A stretch of 64,000 nt of DNA. Source: Pseudogymnoascus destructans. Its lineage: Eukaryota; Ascomycota; Leotiomycetes; Thelebolales; Thelebolaceae. This document shows positions 52,998-64,000 of this stretch, piece after piece. Each line of letters starts with the position of its first letter. The stretch's first letter is position 1. A program made the translations under genes and the position numbers. Under the pieces are notes generated by a model. That model saw only the letters and a program-made list of their open reading frames with translations, did no database searches and had not been told where the DNA came from. Where the stretch lies: positions 1 to 64,000 of the forward strand of contig NW_020167557.1 in the NCBI RefSeq assembly GCF_001641265.1, read 5' to 3'.

Positions 52998-55578
52998 GAA
53001 GCAGTGTCCCTCTAGCTATATTGACCCTGTACTCATGCATACAATGGAGCAGTATATAACTGAAATGCACCCCTCACTTAGTTCTCAATTCCACAGTGAA
53101 ATTCAAATCAAACCCCGCAAGCGATTGCGATAGCGATTCGAGCCCGTGCTGCTCCCGTTGTCGCGGGCAGCCGGTGTCGAACCCTGCTCGCCTATTGCAA
53201 TCAGCGAAGCTAGGCTACGAAGATAGGTCCGTTTCAAGATGCAGTCTCTATTTCCATGCCCAAAACATGAACGCTTCGGTCCGTCGGCAACTAAAGTAGC
53301 ACCCTCAGTTGATGCAGGCCAAGGATGCAGACCCCAACGCACGTCGATCGCTTTAGATTGTCGCACCCCAGCAGCTGGGCCATATTTGGTGTGGAATGCG
53401 AGTTGTTCCGGGTCCTTCCTCGTCTAAGCAAGGCTACGCATTGTAGCGCATCTGATAATGCGGTCGAAGCGCGACGGTGGATGATGCACTGTCAGTTCCG
53501 CCATAGCCGTTTGAGACTCTATATGCAGTTTCGGGAACTGGCTGTCTGGGCACCAGTGTACGCGAGTTGTTAAATCCTCTAAACTGGCGGTGAGCGTGGA
53601 TCAGACACCGAAGATAAAAAAACTGATATTCAAGTCCATCCAAAGTGTATCCATTCGCTTACAATCCCCGAATCGAATGGCGACCGGGAAGTGTCAACTG
53701 AGCTAACCGCTTTGCGGCAATTTTGACGAGGCTTGTAACGTGTGATGAGCTTATATGAACGGAGCTTCGTCCCCAGCACTCTCATGAAGCCCAGTGATGC
53801 GCCAGAGGGAATTCCGGATGTAGCATATACGGGTTGTCAGCCCGTATTTCTTGCCGCCACCAAGCTACCAGCCGAGCCGATGGGTGGGGTCCATGATGGG
53901 ACGGAAAATGCTGCTGAGGTCAGAAGATGAACGCGGCGCCATACAGACAACAGAGCACGTTGGAAGCAGGCAACAGCAACGTGCTTCTAGAATAACCTCG
54001 CTTATCTTCTCCCATGCTTCTTGATGCATGCTTCGCTATTCCCGAGCGTCTGATATGGAAGAAATGCCCCATCCCCGTCATCTCTCCACACAGCCGCCAA
54101 GCAATTCGTCTTGTTTCAAGAGGCGGGCGATGCGAACTTAACTAGTCTCCGCTACCTAGCTCCGGCTGGGTCAACATGGCACCACTCTCGGGTCGGATAT
54201 ACTCCACGAAGAGAAATTTCGCGTCTTGGAACCTCAAACCACAATCGTGTGCGTATGAGAATGGAAAGGGACAGGCTAACGAGTAACGCCATCTGCCGTT
54301 GCCAGTGCTCGCTTGCAGTGATGGATTCCTGCATTGATCAGCGTGCAGGATTTGCCTGGTGGATGAGACATAAAACACGGAATTATATTTGAGATAATCC
54401 AGAGTTGCATCGCTGACGACTGGCCGGCCTCGCGAATTGCTACAGCCCCTCCAGTTGCCACGAGCCTTACGACACGGCGTTCGTTATATCTTGGCTTTCT
54501 CTAAAATCGAAGCAACTTTCGATAGAGGGTGTGGCGGAATTTTACATGTGCTTCTATCTGCTTCTCAACTCCAAAACTTCTCTAGTAGAAGCTAACTTGC
54601 GCACTTGCTGGATGCAAAAGAAGCATATGAAAGTGGATATTCGTTTTTAGACTGTTTACCCGCTTTCTCAGATCCTCCAACTCCTCCACCTTCGCTAATC
54701 CTTACGTCATGAGGTACGAGGTGGGTAGGCAAATTACGAAAAATAAGCCCTTACCAGACTGAAGCACACCCAGGCCCAAATGGCGCTCATGGCTGGATGG
54801 GCCCAAACCCACGAATAGGACAACACGGCTAGCGAGGCCATGACACGCTGCCGAGGATATCCCATGTTCATTCTGCCGCGACGGGATCTGATTCTCCCCA
54901 AAATGAGTATAAGCGAGGCGAGCTCTCTTTTATGTGGCTTGCTCCCACTTGTAGCTGGGCTCAAATTGCTGTTGTGATAATGTGCGTAGCATCTCACTGC
55001 ATATCCGCGTTTCCCTAGCCTGCCTTCAACATCGTAAAGGAGGGTTTCTATTCGTCTACACAGCAAAAGACCGGAGCTATTGTGGAAATTCATTCAATGG
55101 ACCCTTTCTCATCTGGATCAAACGCTCCCCGCTTGCTGCCGCGTGGACGATCTTCTCGGGGTATGTCTGGCGTACCTGCTCGTACTTTCGTCTCGAATCT
55201 CCCGAAAGAGCGAAGAGCGCCGGGCCCGACGATACAGCCACATTTGAAGCGCTTTCTTATTTTGTAGGATTTGCAGTGGCTCTTCGCTTGATGGCACCAT
55301 TTAGGATTCAGCATCTCGCTGATACCGCTCACGCACCTGATGGCCGTCGGCCTTGTCGGAGGCAGGGAGAGAGATATTACTCTCATATTTGGCTGAAGCT
55401 GCCCTTGTCAACACAACCCTTGAACTATTCATCTCGACGTTATTATTCTCCGTATAATATGGAGTCTCCATGCTGTCATGCTGATACTGGTTTGTATACC
55501 GTCAACTATTGTGCTCCCGCATGAAGGTCGAGTTTCTTACCGACATATTCTTCAAAAGCCGGCCCTCGACTATCAGCG
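52998..55578. other. Gene-poor 2.5 kb
   Basis: No frame here resembles a known protein or has supporting introns. Open frames up to 180 codons (for example 54982-55524) have no recognisable features. A tRNA-like A-box (TTAGCTCAGTTG on the minus strand, about 53698-53709) and a B-box-like GGTTCGACACC (minus, about 53168-53178) occur, but no cloverleaf can be folded from either. The right 500 bp should contain the promoter of the next gene. Confidence 0.5.
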
Positions 55579-56772
55579 ATGTATACGCTGCCGATACTCC
55601 GCCTCAAAGGCGTTGTAGGGCAAATTGTACCAGATGCTACCCTCGAGTCCGTCCATGAGATCCCGTCAACACATATTACCCGCCTTTATACCCTGAATAT
55701 ATCTGGCTCTCGGCAGCTTCTCCTGTCTCTTCAGCCGTCATTAGCAGTGCGTCTGCTTCGAAACGAGCAGGCACTGATGTTATGTGAGGCAAACTTAATA
55801 CAGTACTTGAGCAAAACGCCAGCTGGCACTACCATAAAATCACCGCCTGAAGAGGAAGGCTCAAGTGGTCCATTGCTGTCCTCGTTGATACCTAAGATGC
55901 TAAAACATTCTTCCAACACCAAAGAGATGGGCTATCCGTATACCATCTTCGAGCAAGTATCAGGATCATCATTATCATCCCAATCCATCTACCTCACAGT
56001 GTCGGAACGGCGTCACGTCGACAACCAAATCGGGAAATTGGTGAGGGACTTGGCGTTAAAAACATCGCCGACAGGTACCTTCGGCCCTGTGCTTAAAGTA
56101 TGCAGGGATCCCCCCGCACAGGATGCATCTTCTGGTGCAGGCGCTGGAGGAGCAGAAACTTGGTCTCTTGCCTTCGACGCACTCGCAGAAAGCATTCTTC
56201 GAGATGGAGAGGATATGTCCGTCTTGCTGCCATACGAAATCATTAGACGACAATTCTCTCGACTGTCTTGGCGACTCGAAGCAGTGACGATACCAAGGTT
56301 AACACTACCCGATGCGGGGGATGATGCGGTTGTTTTGGTGGAAAGGAGGTTGGAAGAAGGGCCGTTATCGCCGGAAGACTCGGTGCGAGTCACTGGGCTA
56401 CGACATTGGAGTCGGGGCGTCTTTGGCGATCCGTTGATGTCGAGTTGCTTTGAAAACCCGACCGAGAGTTTCTCAGCTGGGTGGAAAGGGGAGGCCGACG
56501 AAGATTTAATAGAAGACCCGGAAGGCGCCAACACACGGATGATGTTATATCGATGCTACAGAGCCATCATAGATATAGTGATCGAATACTACCGCCCACG
56601 AAACGAAAGCAGCAGATTCGAAATGGACGCAAGGAAGAGGCTGACTGGTGTACTTACGGAGTTGGAAACGGTCGACATGGAAGGCAATCAGACACCGAAA
56701 CGAAATAGGTCTATGGCGGCTGCTGATATGACTATGGTGAAGAAACTGAAGGTGGAGAGCGACGGGGAGTAA
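55579..56772 (+). CDS. Aminoglycoside-phosphotransferase-like (kinase-fold) protein
   Basis: This is an intronless 397-residue protein that resembles a conserved fungal group with an APH/choline-kinase-like fold. An N-terminal lobe (THITRLYTLNISGSRQLLLS, then RLLRNEQALMLCEANLIQYL) precedes a lineage-specific linker and KMLKHSSNTKEMGYPYTIFE. This is followed by LTVSERRHVDNQIGKLVRDL and SPTGTFGPV. The C-terminal half carries LLPYEIIRRQFSRLSWRLEA and HWSRGVFGDPLMSSCFE. I do not see the canonical HxD catalytic loop of active APH enzymes, so activity is doubtful. The ATG giving MYTLPILRLKGVV fits the start of the conserved region. The basic, Ser-rich tail (TPKRNRSMAAADMT...KKLKVE) could be nuclear. 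Substrate unknown. Confidence 0.75.
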   Translation: MYTLPILRLKGVVGQIVPDATLESVHEIPSTHITRLYTLNISGSRQLLLSLQPSLAVRLLRNEQALMLCEANLIQYLSKTPAGTTIKSPPEEEGSSGPLLSSLIPKMLKHSSNTKEMGYPYTIFEQVSGSSLSSQSIYLTVSERRHVDNQIGKLVRDLALKTSPTGTFGPVLKVCRDPPAQDASSGAGAGGAETWSLAFDALAESILRDGEDMSVLLPYEIIRRQFSRLSWRLEAVTIPRLTLPDAGDDAVVLVERRLEEGPLSPEDSVRVTGLRHWSRGVFGDPLMSSCFENPTESFSAGWKGEADEDLIEDPEGANTRMMLYRCYRAIIDIVIEYYRPRNESSRFEMDARKRLTGVLTELETVDMEGNQTPKRNRSMAAADMTMVKKLKVESDGE

Positions 56773-56811
56773 CATATTGGGTATTGAGAAGAGCGGAGGC
56801 ATTATATACCC

Positions 56812-56940
56812 ATAAAAGCTAGAGGAGCATAAAGAGGAGCATAAAAGCTAGAGGAGCATAAAAGCTAGAGGAGCATAAAAGCTAGAGGAGCATAAAAGCT
56901 AGAGGAGCATAAAAGCTAGAGGAGCATAAAAGCTAGAGGA
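56812..56940. repeat. 17-bp minisatellite
   Basis: Six full tandem copies of AGAGGAGCATAAAAGCT (56833-56934) lie next to truncated copies at each end. The array sits between the stops of two convergent genes (56772 and 56981), so both 3' UTRs probably include it. Copies are identical, suggesting recent expansion. Confidence 0.95.
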
Positions 56941-56980
56941 GGGGGCGTACATAGATTGGATCATATTTGGAATTAACTAC

Positions 56981-59004
56981 TTATCGCGACTGGCCGGCCA
57001 GTGAATCGTCCTCATCACGAGGAAGTTTCATCCCCATCATACCCATGATATTGCCGCCGGGCCCAGCCATCCCAGCCTGGCTCTTGAAACTCTCCAGCAG
57101 ATTCTTGGCCAGATTGAAGTCGATGTCGACTTCTTCATCGCTCTCATCCTCCCAGTCCTGTTTTCCAAGTAGGTCTTTGCCTTTCGATCCCCCCGAAGCT
57201 TCGCCCTGCAGTGCTGCAGTTTCCCTTGGTTTATGATCGAGTTCCAGTGCACCAGCTTCCCGTAGCTCGGCGCCAATTCTCTTCATAACCTTCCTAATCT
57301 CTTCAGCCTCGTCCTCCTCTTCTTCATCATCGGAGTCGAAATCATCCTTGGTATTTGACTGCCGCTGCAATTTCCCTTTTGCCGCATTCGTACTGTCCCC
57401 CAGATCAGCCGCAGGCACCCCCATCATCTCCCTCACCAGTCTTGCAAACTCGTTGGGATCAAAGGAAACATCCTTATCTCCATCTTCGTTTTCGTCTTCG
57501 TCCGAATCATCCTCATCATCATCGTCGTCAAAATCCATCTCATCCATCTCGGCCCCATCTACTCCGGCATTATCGTCGTTCAGAAATGACTCGAAGCGCT
57601 GCACCATCTTCTTCAAGTCCTCCTGAGTTTTCGCGTCTCCAAACCCAGAGGGCGCACTTGGCCCAGCAGACCCTTCAGGTACAGTGCCGCTTCTCACGCC
57701 TTTATTACCCTGCAATTCCTTCTCAAAATCCTCAAAGTTGATATCCAGCCAACTTTCATCGTCCTCTTTCATGCTGTTTGCCCAGCCTTTGATTTCGGCA
57801 TCCGTTGGTAAATATTCTCCTTGGGAAAGATCTTCTATCAATATTTGCATTTCGCGAACAGAGCGGTGGTCGCGCTTAATGCTATCAGTAACCAACATTT
57901 CGAAACCAGAGGTAATCTTCATCCCTAGTTCTAACCTTGGCAAGTCCGCCGACTTTGCTGGATCAGACTTGGCTTTTGTTTCGTTCTCTGAGAATATTGG
58001 CTTCCATGCTCGTGGAACTTCAAATTGCTGTGACTTTAGTTGAGCATAGAGGACCTTTGTAAACTTTACGCTCACAGTAACCAGATCGTCTGGTGGGAAT
58101 ACCAGGCCCGAAGAAGGACCATCAAGGGGCTTTAGGCCTATTGGGTCTCTCAAATAAAACGCCTCAACTGCGGGTGCAACAGCCGCAGGGCAATTGTGAA
58201 TGATGAAGGCTAGTTTCCGAGGTATCCTTGTGAGCGCGGAGTGCATCGAGTTGGAAATTTGGGCTGGGTAGTTCCGTAAACGGAAAAAGGCTTCTGTTTC
58301 CACGGGAGGCGAGTTTATAATAACATTTGGCGAGTCCTTTATTACGTCAAGGGCTTCTTGAAGTGTCAGAGGCCTCGAGACAGGGCTGGTTTTGGCGTTG
58401 GCCGACGCTGTGGTGGCGGCTGTGAGAGGAATGATCCGTAATTTTTGGTTATTAATCCACACCTAGAGATTAATTAGAATTGTTGTGAAAACCGAAATAA
58501 AACATCACATGCCCTATTATCTGCAATCTCTGGATTGAGCCAACGAGGAAGCGCGTTTGCAGCCTCGATGAGTAGGAATTCTCCATCCGTATCAACAACT
58601 TTGACCCATAAGTCTGAAAACAGCTTGGTGAGTTCCCGGAGAATGTACACAATCAACCACTCGTCCTCGACCGAATCTCCATAATTTGTCAGACCGCGAA
58701 GGTGCATTAATCCTTGGAAAGTTAGTAATTGTGGCGGGGTAAACCATTAAACAAGTTTCTCACCAGACGATTGCTCCAGCTTCAAGTTGAAGTCATCTCG
58801 TTGCCATATATAATCTTTCAATAGAGCCCCTGTCAGCTTCGTTGCTTCCTTTCGAACAAGTTCGAGGCGAGCAAGTACTTCTTTTTGTGCCAATGATGTG
58901 TTGATGATGAAAAGAGTATATTCCACAGAGTCATCCGGAAGCCTTTTTGGAAACCCATCAAAGCCTTCCCCGAACCATTTCAAATCATCTTTTTGCCCGT
59001 CCAT
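56981..59004 (-). CDS. Ecdysoneless/SGT1 family protein
   Basis: This is the fungal member of the ECD (SGT1) family, linked in other organisms to pre-mRNA splicing and transcription. Exons: 59004-58764, 58712-58513 and 58462-56981, giving 640 residues. N-terminal conserved blocks are DDSVEYTLFIIN, RDDFNLKLEQSSGLMHLRGL, DEWLIVYILRELTKLFSDLW and LLIEAANALPRWLNPEIADN. The middle has WINNQKLRIIPL, and the C-terminus has long acidic runs (MDEMDFDDDDDEDDSDEDEN). The first intron is GT-AG (58713-58763). The second, 58463-58512, must use a GC donor (AGG|GCATGTG...CTCTAG) to keep NRVWINN in frame; the nearest GT donor would lead to an immediate stop. It is divergent with the gene at 59397. Confidence 0.9.
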
Positions 59005-59396
59005 GACTTAATTAGAAGAACACGCTTGCCTGCCTGTAATAGTTTGCAGTTGAGGCGAACTGGAGGAGGCGATGTCATGTGAAATAATATTGTCAGTAAC
59101 TGGATGGGATGCCCCACAATTGTGATGGAGAATTTAAGGTTCGGCCGGGGCATCTGCATAATTGCCTGAGGCTGCCACGTGATGGATGATGTGAATGTAA
59201 ACAAAGACGCGAACCTGCAACTACTCAAAGTCGCGATTTCTACCAACTTTAAGAATACTAACCCCACGACTCAGTATTTAGGAACTGCGACCGGCGTTCA
59301 TTGCTACAGCAATTGGCTTATTATATTTCAATACCAACGACCGCATTACTATATTTTACCGTTAACGGAGCTCTGAGAGCTTCTTAATTCCCCACC
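59005..59396. promoter_or_regulatory. Divergent promoter ECD / spindle-pole protein
   Basis: 392 bp separate the two start codons. It should hold both promoters and 5' UTRs. No clear motif was assigned. Confidence 0.5.
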
Positions 59397-62300
59397 ATGG
59401 TACAGCCGGGTATTGGGCTCGACACGCCTCGAACAGAAATTGGAGATGCGACATACCTCAACAACCCCTATTTCGACATATCTGAAGAGCAATCATTTCA
59501 ATCGCCTTCGAAAGATAACAATAACCTCGTCCAGCAATTACAAAATGGCCGCCGAGGCATCAACCTGAAGACTCCACGAAGTCGCGCGCCTTTTGGAGAC
59601 AGGCGCAATACGAATAATAACGGCTTCGGAGGAGAGTTCACACCTTTGCTGAAAAGCGCTACAAGAAACAACGCTCTGAAGTTAGGCAAGGAAAATGGTG
59701 TCCCAAGAACTCCAGCGTTCCTCAGGCCCGGTGGCTTGGACAACATCGCGGAGGACTTAAGCCCAGTGCCGAACATGGACTCGACGTACGCCGACTCGTA
59801 TGCGAGTGGAACGCCTATACCCCAGATTGATAGCAGCAGCCTCGCATCGACGCCGCTGGCTATGTTGCCGCGGCGGGCCGAAGGAGCGAATATACTTCAA
59901 GACGGCAACCAACTCTCACTGCGTGAGCAAGAGAACGTGATCGACAAAATCGAGAAGGAGAACTTTGGTTTGAAACTGAAGATTCATTTCCTGGAAGAGG
60001 CTCTACGGAAGGCAGGGCCAGGCTTCAGCGAAATGGCATTGAAGGAAAACACAGACCTCAAAGTGGACAAAGTCACCATGCAAAAGGAATTGCACCGCTA
60101 TAGGAAGACATTGACTACTGCGGAACGCGACCTTGAGTCTTATCGTCAACAAATCCTGGACATGCAAGAGAAGGTGAAGCGGAGGCACGCCGATGAAGGC
60201 GCACAGGAAGAGCTGGATCTTCTCCGCCAAGCTCTACACGATAAGGAAATTGAAGTGCAGGACCTACAACAAAAACTCGAAAGCTCAGCAGATCAAAACG
60301 AAGACGTGCAGAAGTTACGGGACTCGGTCACGGATTTGGAACACGATGTTCGCGAGAAAGATCGGATGATAGGCGAGCGAGATGACCAGATTGATAACCT
60401 GAAGGCTCAAGTCAATGAGGGCGACGACGAAGTCTTGGAACTCGAAGAGAAGGTCAAGGCAGCTAAGCGGAGAGAGATTGAGCTGGAGGAGAAGGGCCAG
60501 TGGAACGATGAGCTTGAAGAAGCCATGGAAACCATTTCAGACCTCGAACAAGACATCAAACTGCTCCAAATCGAGCTTGATGATGTCAAGGACAACCGCG
60601 AAGAATTGGCCTCTGAAAAGGAACGCGCGATGGCAGACCTTGAGGAGCTTCAGGATGAATTGGCAAACAAGTCCATCACAACAAAGGGACTTAGCCGCCA
60701 AATCGAAGAGAAGGCCAACCGCTTGCAGGACGACTTGGAGGACCTTCGTGAAAAGCACGAAGCGCTGGAGCAGGAGCACAAGTCAAAAATCCAAGAGGCG
60801 GATAGGCTACAACAGAGAATCACAGATCTTGACCAAAGCGGAAGTGCCCGGGAGATTAAGCTTCGCGAAGAGTTGGATTCAGCCGTCAAGGATAGAGACC
60901 ATGCAGAAAGCCAGCAGCATGCGCTCGAGGCCCAGCTGAAATCTGTCCAAACTGAGCTGCATCACATTACGGATCAAAAAGATCTCCTCCAAGTTCGCCA
61001 CGATGCACTGACTGCCGAATCCGCCCAGCTCCAGATGGAGTTGTCACGAGCAAAGGCTAGAATCGAAAATCTTGAAGAGGATCTACAGAGCGAGAAGTCG
61101 TTGTCGCTACAAAATGAGCGCGAAGTCAGAGAACAGTACAAATCAGAAATTGATCGTCTGCATGACGAGATTGAAGATCTTCGTGCTGATGTTCGAGAGA
61201 AGGAACGTTTGTACGATGACGATAACGACAAGTGGGAGAGCGAGCGCCGCACCCTTGAATCGCAGCGAGATCTAGCAGAAGAACAAGCGGAGGGCCTGAA
61301 GCTTACCATTGAGAAGCTGCAACAGGTTGAAGGTGCCCTTTCCGGCAAGGAATCGAAATTGCAAGAGGCTGTTTCCCTGGAGAAGGAGAGGCATTTACGC
61401 GAAGAGGCTCTCTTGACGAAGCAAATCGACGAGTTGACCTCGGATCTGCAGGTTCGCCAAAACAGCTTGGACGAGGCTCGATCGGAGCTCTCCAATGTGA
61501 GAGAGGAGTTGCGACTCAGCCAACGTGAGCACAAGTCTCTTTCCGAGAAGATTGAAGCTCTGGAGGACGAAATTGAGGTTCTTCAAACTTCTTTGGACGA
61601 GGAGAACGACCGCGCGCAGGTTAACCTAGAGACCGCCAAACACGAGTCTGAAGCCCTTCAACAGCAACTAGACCAGCTGAAACAAGATGTTGCAAATGTC
61701 GAATCCAAGTCAAACTCAACTTCGATCCAAGAGCAAAGCTCATCTCTCAAGGCTCTTGAGACAAAGCTGGCTCAAAGCACCAAGAGTGAACAGGCCCTAC
61801 AAGACCAGCTTGCCAACATCAACCTCGAGATGCACTCTCTCCGCAACCACTCCAACGAGTTAGAAGCAGAGCGAGACGAGATCAAGAGCCAGCTGCGTGA
61901 TCTAAAATCGCAAGACGACACCTTCCGCGCCGACCAAGAGAAGATCGAGCTCCGCACCGCCAAAATGAAGCTCGACGTCGAAGTCCGGCGTCTCCGCGAC
62001 GAGACTCGAGTCCTCTCCGAGCAGAAGACCATGATCGAGGTCGAACTCCAAAGCGAGCGCGACCACGCCGACGCCGACCACGCCAACTTCAAGCAGCGAG
62101 AGACGGAGTACATCCAGCGCGAATCCGCGACCAAAGAAACCATCCGCACCCTCAAACGCCAGATCAGCTCCCTCGAGCGCCAATCACATAACCTCGAACT
62201 CTCCATCCTCCAAACTTCCTCCCCCCACTCCGCCTCCACCGGCTCCATCCACCAGAGCGAAATCCTCGAAGTCCGCTCCCAGCTCGCTACCGCCCACCAA

Positions 62301-63481
62301 ACGCTCAAAGACCTGCGCGCCCAACTCAAGGAAACCGAGCGCAACGCGGCCAAGAAACTCACCTCCGCGCACCTAGACCATCAATCCCAAGCCGCAGAAT
62401 GGGATTCCGCGCGCTTCACGCTCGAGCGCGACCTCAGCGCCGCGCTCTCCGCCAAATCAGCCTTGGAAGCGCAGGCCACAGCTGCTGAATCCACAGCCGC
62501 ACGCTTGAAAGCCAAGATTGCACGCTTGGAACAGGAGTTACACGCTGAGCGCGCGACGGCGGAGGGGGATCGCACGATGGCGCTCGAACGACACGATTTG
62601 CACGAGATGCTGAGGGAGACGCAGGTCCAGGCCGATAAACTCGAACTCGCCGTGCAAACCCGCGATGCGTCGCTCGCGGCGCTGACTACGACCGAAGCGT
62701 CGCTGCGCGCGCAGTTGAAGCGGATTAGAGAGGGGAGGACGGTGCAGAAGGAGCGTGCTACGCGCGCCATGACCGAGCTTGAGGGGTTGGAACGGGAGTT
62801 CCGCGGGGCGAAGAGGGGGTGGGAGGCGGAGAGACAGGGGTTGACGAGGGGGGTGAGGTTTGCGAATTCGTCTTCTGTGTTAGAGGGGGGTGCGGAGGCG
62901 GAGGTGAGGCATGGGAAGGAGCTAAGAGGATTAGCGATGCAGATTGAGTGGTTGAGGGCGAGGTGTAGGCGTGAGGAGGGGTTGAGGGCTGATGCGGCGT
63001 ATGCGAAGAGGTTTATGCTGTTGCAGGTTGAGTTGTTTGGGGCTTGGTATGTCTTCTTCTTTTTCTTTTCTTTCCCCAGTTACTTTCCTCTTTTCCGTTG
63101 TCCGATATCTTCAGACACCACAAGTGAAGAGCATGTCTAACAACCACCCAGCAACCAAGCAGACCTCCAGATCCTCGCCCAAATGGGCATAACACCCGAC
63201 CGCACCACCCTCCCTCCCCGCCCCTCCCTCCGCCGCGTGGGATGGATGGTTATCGCCTGTATGCGAATGAAGCGCGGCGCAGAGGCGTGGGCGAAGAGTA
63301 GGAAGGTGCATGAGAGGATTGTGGGGACGTTTGAGGGGATGAGGAGGGCTAGTGTTGGTGGTGGTGTGGGGAGGGCGGAGAAGGGGAGGGGGGGGGGAGG
63401 AGTTTAGATCCCCCTGCGTCTGCGGCTGTGGTTGCTAAGAAGGAGTCGAGGAGGGTTAGTGAGTTAAGGAGGGAGTGGTAG
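59397..63481 (+). CDS. pcp1: Spindle-pole coiled-coil protein (Cnn_1N and PACT), Pcp1-like
   Basis: This is a large scaffold that would recruit gamma-tubulin complexes to the spindle pole body. The N-terminus carries short basic motifs (INLKTPRSRAPFGDRR), then a centrosomin Cnn_1N/CM1-like segment around residue 180-230 (REQENVIDKIEKENFGLKLK). It is followed by about 900 residues of predicted coiled coil. The C-terminus resembles the PACT domain: EEGLRADAAYAKRFMLLQVE, then, after an intron at 63047-63151 (GTATGT, branch CTAAC), GACNQADLQILAQMGITPDR and RVGWMVIACMRMKRGAEAWA. The frame as written stops at 63405-63407 after a G10 run. One base fewer or more there gives DPPASAAVVAKKESRRVSEL and a stop at 63479-63481, which looks like the true end. 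ApsB/Mto1 is the alternative, but the PACT-like end favours Pcp1. Confidence 0.82.
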
Positions 63482-64000
63482 GGGGTGTCTGTGTTGAGAA
63501 ATGTTTGAGGATGCATGCATGGGATGTTGGAGTGGCGTATGGCTGTTGGGGAGGTTGTGTTTTATATTGTACTCTGCTGTTTGATGTCTATATGGCTGGC
63601 TGGCGTTTGGATGGATGGAAGGATGGATGGGTGGGTGCATACCAATTAGCATGTTGATTATGAAGCCGTCATGTTCGCCTTGCTTGCTTATTATCTTGAT
63701 GTTCTGTTCGCGCTCCATTTGGTGACCTGCGATGCGCTCACTCCTCAAGGTAACAAGATAACATGATCAGTTTCAGTCAGCCAGCCCGCCCGGCTTATTC
63801 AGCGACAACATGGTAAGTACACTAGTAATGTCCTCGATTCCATCTACGCTATCTACGCTACCAACAGACACCACGCTGCACGGCGCTATACTGTACGAGT
63901 AGAAAACCAGGCATCATCACAACGCATCATCGCAACGCAGCGCATCTAAAGTTCAGTTCAACGACAATAAAACAAGCAGTAGCGCGCATAACGCTAGCCC
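63482..64000. other. Right-edge region, possible start of another gene
   Basis: No certain gene. At 63810 an ATG is followed directly by GTAAGTAC, and an acceptor (CTACCAACAG) lies at about 63880. After it a frame stays open to the window edge (MTPRCTALYCT...). An ATG-only first exon is known in fungi, but the peptide is not recognised, so this is weak. Confidence 0.35.

Noticed and set aside
53160..53185. B-box-like GGTTCGACACC on the minus strand, possible tRNA
   Set aside because: The T-arm stem pairs at only two of five positions, and no matching acceptor stem or A-box lies at the right distance.
53690..53740. tRNA-like A-box TTAGCTCAGTTG on the minus strand
   Set aside because: No B-box, anticodon stem or acceptor pairing follows within tRNA length; at most a fragment.
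54982..55524. 180-codon open frame on plus
   Set aside because: No recognisable domain, no supporting introns, and composition like surrounding non-coding DNA.
1..64000. CRISPR array, rRNA genes or telomeric repeats
   Set aside because: None seen. The tandem repeats present are LTR-internal units, one minisatellite and short AT-rich runs. TTACGG resembles a telomere repeat only loosely and is dispersed, not tandem.

Overview
The window comes from a filamentous ascomycete (Pezizomycotina). It holds short GT...CTAAC...AG introns, single-copy housekeeping genes typical of that group (COG5, a DUF2434 membrane protein, a Bck1-type MAPKKK, pyruvate decarboxylase, TAN1, ECD/SGT1, a Cnn_1N/PACT spindle-pole protein) and chromodomain Ty3/gypsy, Fot1/pogo, Tc1/mariner and Helitron transposons. 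Older transposon copies show C-to-T and G-to-A decay as expected from RIP.

Layout. 1-6.1 kb: three host genes (COG5 on minus, DUF2434 on plus, a conserved protein of unknown function on minus), each interrupted by 1-2 nt frame breaks, mostly in G/C runs. 6.65-38.28 kb: a transposon island of about 31.6 kb. In order it has a decayed pogo copy split by a younger pogo element; a solo LTR and a gypsy scrap; a fragment of a PDR-type ABC transporter split by a complete gypsy element with matching LTRs; a MITE; a second pogo copy holding a small solo LTR; a seven-exon DUF3716-like gene hit by two inverted solo LTRs; a decayed Helitron; and a Tc1/mariner element split by a second complete gypsy element. 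38.3-64 kb: mostly host genes. These are a single-pass membrane protein, the MAPKKK, a small MULE-type relic, pdc, tan1, a gene-poor 2.5 kb, an APH/kinase-like gene, ECD and the spindle-pole coiled-coil protein.

How parts work together. COG5 and DUF2434 share a divergent promoter, as do ECD and the coiled-coil protein; the APH-like gene and ECD converge on a 17-bp minisatellite. In gypsy element 1, gag and pol are joined by a textbook -1 slippery heptamer (A AAA AAC) just before the gag stop, and the element also carries an antisense Cys-rich gene.

The observations most worth following are: the very high density of TTACGG/CCGTAA through the Helitron; the neighbouring DUF3716-like gene, whose six introns are all phase 1 and whose early exon-intron modules are tandem copies; the antisense Zn2Cys6-like gene of gypsy 1; the -1 frameshift signal; and a GC-AG intron in ECD. 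All gene calls are from reading translations; no database search was run.
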